Source of the DNA: Butyrivibrio sp.
GTDB lineage: Bacteria; Bacillota; Clostridia; Lachnospirales; Lachnospiraceae
Reading direction: 5' to 3'
DNA: 17,711 nt
Assembly: GCA_024688095.1 (NCBI GenBank)
Contig: JAILEJ010000007.1
Location: 1 to 17,711 of the forward strand
The notes beneath the pieces were generated by a model. The model saw only the letters and a program-made list of their open reading frames with translations. It did not search any database and had not been told where the DNA came from. Of this stretch, positions 14,024 through 17,711 are shown piece after piece. Numbering within the stretch: position 1 is the stretch's first letter; each line of letters starts with the position of its first letter. The position numbers and the translations under genes are program-made.

Positions 14024-15025
14024 ATGAAAACGAAGCTAAAGGGGATAATGCTTGCGTTATGTGCTATTGCACTTTTCTTAACTTTCAAACAGCCTGATGT
14101 CAAGGCTTCCGACGCAAACATTAAGCAAGTTGATCCAAGTATGACTTCCATAACAGTCACTTGGGACGCACCAACTACTCAAAAGACAGGAAGGAAAATG
14201 TATATCGGTATTGGCGATACACTTGATGAAGCTGCAGCTATGGCTAAAGCAAGAACTATCGAAATCAGTGATACCACTACAACTTATACTTTTACTGGTC
14301 TTAAACCATCTACTAAATACCATATTAAAATTACAGAAGAATATTACAAATATGGTCTTTTCTGGGATAATTATTACTATGCATGTGATGAATTTTATAC
14401 AACACCAGACAAGGTAACTAATGTTTACCAGACTAATAACTGGGACAAAGACTATCGTATAGACTGGGACGAACTTGCAGAGGTATCCGGTTATGAATAC
14501 GAGTTTTATATTGGAAAAACTTTAAAGAAAAATGCAGAAGTTGGAACAGGAGTTTTTGCCTACGGTAACGTTAAAGATGCAAGTAAAAGTAATGCAAACA
14601 AGATAAGAGTAAGAGCATTTACTACTATCAACAATGAAAAATATTATGGTGAATGGTCTGATTATGTTTATCTGTTAAAGAATTCAGATATTAAATCATC
14701 TAAAAAAGGTTACAATGTCAGCGTTAAAAAAGGAAAACTTAACGTTAAATGGAATAAAACAAAATATGCTTCAGGCTATATAATTTATGTTTCAACTAAT
14801 GAGAGAACTGGTTATACAGCATATAAAGTTAAAGGTGGAAAAAAGACTTCTGCTACAATTAAGAAATTAAACGGTTCTAAGTTCAAGAAGAACAATACTT
14901 ATTATGTTGCTGTAAGACCGTATAAAACAATTGGTTCAAAAACTATCTACGGCACAATTGGTTGTAAGGTATATATAAAATCCGGTTATACCAGATCAGT
15001 TACTTATACTGATGTTGACGCCTGA
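14024..15025 (+). CDS. Secreted protein with three fibronectin type III-like domains
   Basis: The only plus-strand gene found; 333 residues, specific function unknown. A signal peptide (basic MKTKLK, hydrophobic about 8-21) probably ends at VKA-SDA near residue 29; Cys13 is not in a lipobox. Three Fn3-like beta-sandwich repeats can be traced: about 31-127 (SITVTWDAP, YTFTGLKPSTKYHIKI), 128-218 (YRIDWDELAEVSGYEYE, KIRVRAF) and 222-322 (LNVKWNKTKYASGYIIYVS, TYYVAVRPYKTIGSKTIYG). The last repeat resembles the Lys/Tyr-rich Fn3 repeats common in surface proteins of Lachnospiraceae. No enzyme domain, sortase motif or membrane anchor is present, so it is probably released or bound non-covalently. 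The strong ribosome site AGGAGG, promoter and terminator make it an independent unit. Adhesion or carbohydrate binding is possible but unproven. Confidence 0.85.
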   Translation: MKTKLKGIMLALCAIALFLTFKQPDVKASDANIKQVDPSMTSITVTWDAPTTQKTGRKMYIGIGDTLDEAAAMAKARTIEISDTTTTYTFTGLKPSTKYHIKITEEYYKYGLFWDNYYYACDEFYTTPDKVTNVYQTNNWDKDYRIDWDELAEVSGYEYEFYIGKTLKKNAEVGTGVFAYGNVKDASKSNANKIRVRAFTTINNEKYYGEWSDYVYLLKNSDIKSSKKGYNVSVKKGKLNVKWNKTKYASGYIIYVSTNERTGYTAYKVKGGKKTSATIKKLNGSKFKKNNTYYVAVRPYKTIGSKTIYGTIGCKVYIKSGYTRSVTYTDVDA

Positions 15026-15030
15026 TATTG

Positions 15031-15066
15031 TATAGGCTATATGCTTTGCATGGTCCATATCCTATA
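15031..15066. repeat. Imperfect inverted repeat after the Fn3 gene
   Basis: TATAGG and ATATG on the left pair with CATAT and CCTATA on the right, with a two-base bulge and a 12-base loop. It lies between the Fn3 stop and its terminator, has no T tract, and may be a 3' UTR stem. Confidence 0.35.
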
Positions 15067-15106
15067 ACTGTGCAATCGTTGATTTTTGGGTGAAAACCAA
15101 TAATTT

Positions 15107-15156
15107 AAAGCTTCCTGTTTTTCTTAAGTGATAAGAAAACAGGGAGCTTTTTTATT
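15107..15156 (+). terminator. Rho-independent terminator of the Fn3 gene
   Basis: A long stem starts with AAAGCT/AGCTTT (15107-15112 with 15145-15150) and continues through CCTGTTTT and TCTTA to a small loop, with one bulge and one G-U pair. It is followed by TTTTTTATTACTTTTTT. Convergent with the kinase terminator just beyond. Confidence 0.88.
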
Positions 15157-15168
15157 ACTTTTTTACAT

Positions 15169-15196
15169 CAAAAAAGACAGGTGGCGTCCTGTCTTT
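15169..15196 (-). terminator. Rho-independent terminator of the sugar kinase gene
   Basis: AAAGACAGG/CCTGTCTTT (15173-15181 with 15188-15196) with a 6-base loop is followed on the minus strand by a T run. It lies about 50 bases after the kinase stop, back to back with the Fn3 terminator. Confidence 0.85.
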
Positions 15197-15248
15197 CCCG
15201 ATTTTATTAGAGGTTTTATATTTTGAAATACGTTATGGCGAACGTAAA

Positions 15249-16271
15249 TCAGCGATTTAATTCGCTTCCGGCTTTTCCTGAAAGATGAGCTTTGATAATA
15301 CTGTCAATCTCTTTAAGATCACTTGCCGGAAGGTCTCCAGGAATTGTATTCTTAACACTTGAAGTTGCATTTCCATATTCAAGTGCTTTCTGCGCATCAT
15401 TGTACTGTAACAAACCATACAAAACTCCTGCGCAATACGCATCTCCTGAACCTATTCTGTCAATTACATCTATATCCATATAAGGTTTTTCTGAATAGAA
15501 TGTATCTGTATCAGCATCATAAATTGTAGAAGTAAAGTTATGCTTTCTTGGGCTGATGACTTCTCTTTGTGTTGTGCATACCTTTGAGATTGGATATTCA
15601 ACCGTATAACTCTTCATTATTTCTTCCAGAGTTCCTGTCTTTTGCATCATTCTGCGGCTTGTTTCCTCAGAAACAAACAGAACATCAACGTATGGAAGAA
15701 TATTTTTTATTGCAGTTCTGGCATCTTCTTCGCTCCAGAGATTTGCGCGGTAATTACAATCAAAAGAAACCTTTGCGCCGCCTTCCTTGAACTTCTTTAT
15801 CATATAAGTTGTTGCTTCAAGACAGTTCTTACTAAGTGCAAGTGTGATTCCACTTGTATGGAACATTCTTGTACTTGTATATGCGCTTTCTGGAATTTCA
15901 TCTACCTTAATTCTTGAAATAGATGAGTTCTTTCTGTCATATACGATAGATGGCTTTCTTGGAGCTGCGCCGTTTTCATAATAATAAATTCCAAGCCTTG
16001 CATCTTCTGATTCATCATATATAAGAAAATCATCAGATACTCCTTCAAATCTTATACGATTCTTTATGAAGGTACCAAGAGGATTGGCTGGAAGTCTTGA
16101 TATGATACCTGTTCTAAGTCCGAGCAGTGATACTCCAGAAGCAACGTTAAGCTCTGATCCTCCTGCTCTCTTGTCGAAGACATCACCTCTTGTCATTCTT
16201 TCATAATTAGGTGGTGAAAGACGAAGCATGATTTCACCAAGTGTAACCAAATCAAACTCTTTATTCGGCAT
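15249..16271 (-). CDS. kdgK: PfkB-family sugar kinase, probable 2-keto-3-deoxygluconate kinase
   Basis: Ribokinase/PfkB-fold kinase of 340 residues that transfers phosphate from ATP to a sugar or sugar acid. The N-terminal LVTLGEIMLRLSPP and the GGSELNVASGVSLLGL signature (37-52) are present. Near the C-terminus the second PfkB signature DRIGSGDAYCAGVLYG (271-286) contains the anion hole GSG and catalytic Asp277. Sequence style and length fit KDG kinases, which make KDPG from the 2-keto-3-deoxygluconate released in pectin and uronate breakdown; a fructokinase-like activity cannot be excluded. There is no adjacent KDPG aldolase or uronate gene in the window to confirm the pathway. The ATG follows TAGGAGA. 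It appears monocistronic, with a palindrome near its presumed promoter and a terminator after it. Confidence 0.85.
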   Translation of the reverse strand: MPNKEFDLVTLGEIMLRLSPPNYERMTRGDVFDKRAGGSELNVASGVSLLGLRTGIISRLPANPLGTFIKNRIRFEGVSDDFLIYDESEDARLGIYYYENGAAPRKPSIVYDRKNSSISRIKVDEIPESAYTSTRMFHTSGITLALSKNCLEATTYMIKKFKEGGAKVSFDCNYRANLWSEEDARTAIKNILPYVDVLFVSEETSRRMMQKTGTLEEIMKSYTVEYPISKVCTTQREVISPRKHNFTSTIYDADTDTFYSEKPYMDIDVIDRIGSGDAYCAGVLYGLLQYNDAQKALEYGNATSSVKNTIPGDLPASDLKEIDSIIKAHLSGKAGSELNR

Positions 16272-16380
16272 ATCATATCTCCTATGGCTATTGCCACATC
16301 ATAAATTAAGATTTTTTATCTTAAATTTTTAATGTTGCTGCGCTTCTTGAAATCATTTTTGATTTCCATTTATTAATATG

Positions 16381-16423
16381 ATTATAAAGTTCAAGATTGT
16401 TTTGTGTAAGAGCTTACATTATA
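16381..16423 (-). promoter_or_regulatory. Presumed promoter region and operator-like palindrome of kdgK
   Basis: Two minus-strand TATAAT hexamers occur, at 16423-16418 and 16386-16381, each with only a weak -35. The perfect 14-base inverted repeat TGTAAG-AG-CTTACA (16405-16418) lies between them and touches the first -10. Such a position suits a repressor site controlling this sugar kinase, but the regulator is not visible here. Confidence 0.4.
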
Positions 16424-16447
16424 CAAAATAATGCAAATATTGTATTT

Positions 16448-16975
16448 TTACATATATTCTGAAAGAATTGGTTTTTTGAAGGTAAGACTCCTTCTTACAT
16501 CAAGTATTCTCTGATTTTCACTTCCTCTGAATCTAAGAGAAAGATTTTTCTTTCCCATCATAAATTCTCCGTCGACAAGAATATCTATCATCTGAAGCAT
16601 TGGTATTGTATCCTCAGTATGGGCTCTCTTATAATCTGGATTTATAAGCTCTTCCCAGGTGTATCCTGAATATACCCAGATTGTTTTGTCGGGTACTGCC
16701 TCTTTTACTCTTTCAAGGAATGGACGTAGTACTGCCTGATTTGAGGGTTCCATTGGTTCTCCTCCAAGAATTGTAAATCCTGTTACATAGGCTGGTTTTA
16801 GAAGTTCGATAATCCTGTCTTCCTCATCCTTTGTAAAAGGTTTTCCATAATTAAAATCCCAGGTCATTTCATTAAAGCAACCTTTACAATGATGCGTGCA
16901 GCCTGATACAAAGAGTGATACTCTGACGCCTATTCCATTTGCTATATCTATCTCTTTTATTTCGCCATAATTCAT
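16448..16975 (-). CDS. nrdG: Anaerobic ribonucleoside-triphosphate reductase activating protein
   Basis: Radical SAM enzyme that generates the glycyl radical on NrdD under anaerobic conditions. The 175 residues match the family. The radical SAM cysteines are Cys26, Cys30 and Cys33 in VSGCTHHCKGCFN, which bind the [4Fe-4S] cluster; GGEP (71-74) is the SAM-contact motif. The first residues NYGEIKEIDIANGIGVRVSLF are typical of NrdG. GGAGTAAG precedes the ATG. It follows nrdD on the same strand after 135 bases, with a strong hairpin between the two genes. No convincing terminator follows it before the kdgK promoter region. Confidence 0.95.
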   Translation of the reverse strand: MNYGEIKEIDIANGIGVRVSLFVSGCTHHCKGCFNEMTWDFNYGKPFTKDEEDRIIELLKPAYVTGFTILGGEPMEPSNQAVLRPFLERVKEAVPDKTIWVYSGYTWEELINPDYKRAHTEDTIPMLQMIDILVDGEFMMGKKNLSLRFRGSENQRILDVRRSLTFKKPILSEYM

Positions 16976-17000
16976 ATTAACTTACTCCAATCCAATTAAT

Positions 17001-17033
17001 AAGAAAGACCAGATTACAAATCTGGTCTTTCTT
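17001..17033 (-). terminator. Perfect 13-bp hairpin between nrdD and nrdG
   Basis: AAGAAAGACCAGA (17001-17013) pairs fully with 17021-17033 around a 7-base loop. On the minus strand the 3' arm ends TCTTTCTT and is followed by ATTAATT, so there is no long uninterrupted T run. It may end part of the nrdD transcripts or protect the mRNA 3' end, letting nrdG be made at a lower level. Confidence 0.6.
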
Positions 17034-17110
17034 CCCCTTATGCATACACTACTCCTCACCATTTCAAATCTTATGTTGGAGGTTCGATTTGATCGGTGGA
17101 TAAAATCTAT

Positions 17111-17711
17111 TTACAGGTGAAGTACTCTCTCTTTAATCTCCTGAGTACGTCCCTGGTTCCAATACTGGGTACCAATGTAACCACATGTACGTCTTGCAAC
17201 GTTCATCTTAGTCTGGTCTCTGTTACCACAGTTTGGGCACTCCCAAACGAGCTTGCCATCTGTATCATTAACGATATTTATCTGGCCATTATATCCGCAG
17301 CACTGACAGTAGTCACTCTTTGTATTAAGCTCTGCATACATGATATTGTCATAAATATACTGCATTACAGAAAGAACTGCGTCTATATTGTTATTCATGT
17401 TAGGAACTTCTACATAGCTTATTGCTCCGCCTGGTGACAGTGCCTGGAATTCTGATTCGAATTTAAGCTTTGTAAATGCATCAATTTCCTCTGTTACATG
17501 TACATGATAACTGTTTGTTATATAATTTCTGTCTGTTACTCCTTCAATCTTGCCAAATCTCTTCTGAAGGCATTTAGCAAACTTATATGTTGTTGATTCA
17601 AGTGGTGTTCCGTAAAGACTGAATGAAATATTTGTTTCAGCTCTCCACTTTGCACATTTATCGTTAAGGAACTGCATTACCTTAAGAGCGAATTCCTTAC
17701 CTTCTGGATCT
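17111..17711 (-). CDS. nrdD: Anaerobic ribonucleoside-triphosphate reductase, C-terminal part (partial at the window edge)
   Basis: Oxygen-sensitive class III reductase that makes deoxynucleotides from NTPs. Only about the last 199 codons are inside the window; the frame stays open to base 17711 and an internal Met at 17677 is not the start. Counting from that Met, a zinc-site cysteine set is CQCCGY (Cys124, 126, 127) plus CPNCG (Cys147, 150). The glycyl radical site is in VARRTCGYIG, radical on Gly166, close to the C-terminus as in the family. LYGTPLESTTYKFA (21-34) and SPGGAISYVE (81-90) are also typical NrdD segments. The stop is TAA at 17113-17111. The gene works with nrdG next to it; together they show that DNA precursor synthesis is anaerobic in this organism. 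Confidence 0.96.
   Translation of the reverse strand, partial: DPEGKEFALKVMQFLNDKCAKWRAETNISFSLYGTPLESTTYKFAKCLQKRFGKIEGVTDRNYITNSYHVHVTEEIDAFTKLKFESEFQALSPGGAISYVEVPNMNNNIDAVLSVMQYIYDNIMYAELNTKSDYCQCCGYNGQINIVNDTDGKLVWECPNCGNRDQTKMNVARRTCGYIGTQYWNQGRTQEIKERVLHL

Noticed and set aside
1..17711. CRISPR array, insertion sequence, prophage, tRNA or rRNA genes
   Set aside because: I found no spaced direct repeats, transposase or integrase motifs, terminal repeats, or tRNA-like cloverleaf with anticodon arm anywhere in the window.

Overview
The window is about 17.7 kb of AT-rich, low-GC Gram-positive chromosome. Gene content suggests a strictly anaerobic Clostridia, most likely a Lachnospiraceae such as Butyrivibrio, Pseudobutyrivibrio or a relative. 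The clues are an anaerobic ribonucleotide reductase with its activase, a proline T-box, the short archaeal/eukaryotic-type ProRS, an intracellular neopullulanase-like GH13 enzyme, and the tilS-hpt-ftsH order seen in Firmicutes. The genus is inference. Every gene is on the minus strand except one secreted Fn3-type protein on the plus strand. No insertion sequence, phage gene, CRISPR array, tRNA or rRNA is visible.

Layout in coordinate order. Positions 101-3315 hold sugar metabolism: class II fructose-bisphosphate aldolase (fba) and upstream of it a GH13 glucan hydrolase, each behind a near-identical extended -10 promoter. Positions 3316-3652 are a 340-base gap without a recognised gene, with three strong hairpins and a possible small RNA or tiny-peptide locus between two of them. 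Positions 3588-8774 hold the conserved housekeeping block, read on the minus strand as hup (HU), rqcP (S4 RNA-binding), ftsB/divIC, tilS, hpt, ftsH. In Bacillus and many Clostridia this block also carries the sporulation genes yabP, yabQ and spoIIE. Here their places are only short intergenic gaps, which fits a lineage that does not form spores.

Positions 8779-13791 appear to be one transcription unit: a proline-specific T-box leader, proS, cca (CCA-adding enzyme) and a secreted PEGA-domain protein with serine-rich linkers, whose start overlaps the cca stop. Uncharged tRNA-Pro would therefore control ProRS and probably also the enzyme that builds the tRNA 3' end sensed by the T-box. Positions 13945-15156 are a self-contained plus-strand unit (promoter, secreted triple Fn3-like protein, terminator). 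Positions 15169-16423 hold a PfkB-family sugar kinase, probably 2-keto-3-deoxygluconate kinase, behind a perfect palindrome. The right end, 16448-17711, holds nrdG and the C-terminal third of nrdD, which runs off the window; a 13-bp hairpin separates the two.

Most of the window is ordinary core genome. The points most worth a second look are the eroded sporulation cluster, the T-box/proS/cca/PEGA operon, and the hairpin-bounded gap at 3371-3556.
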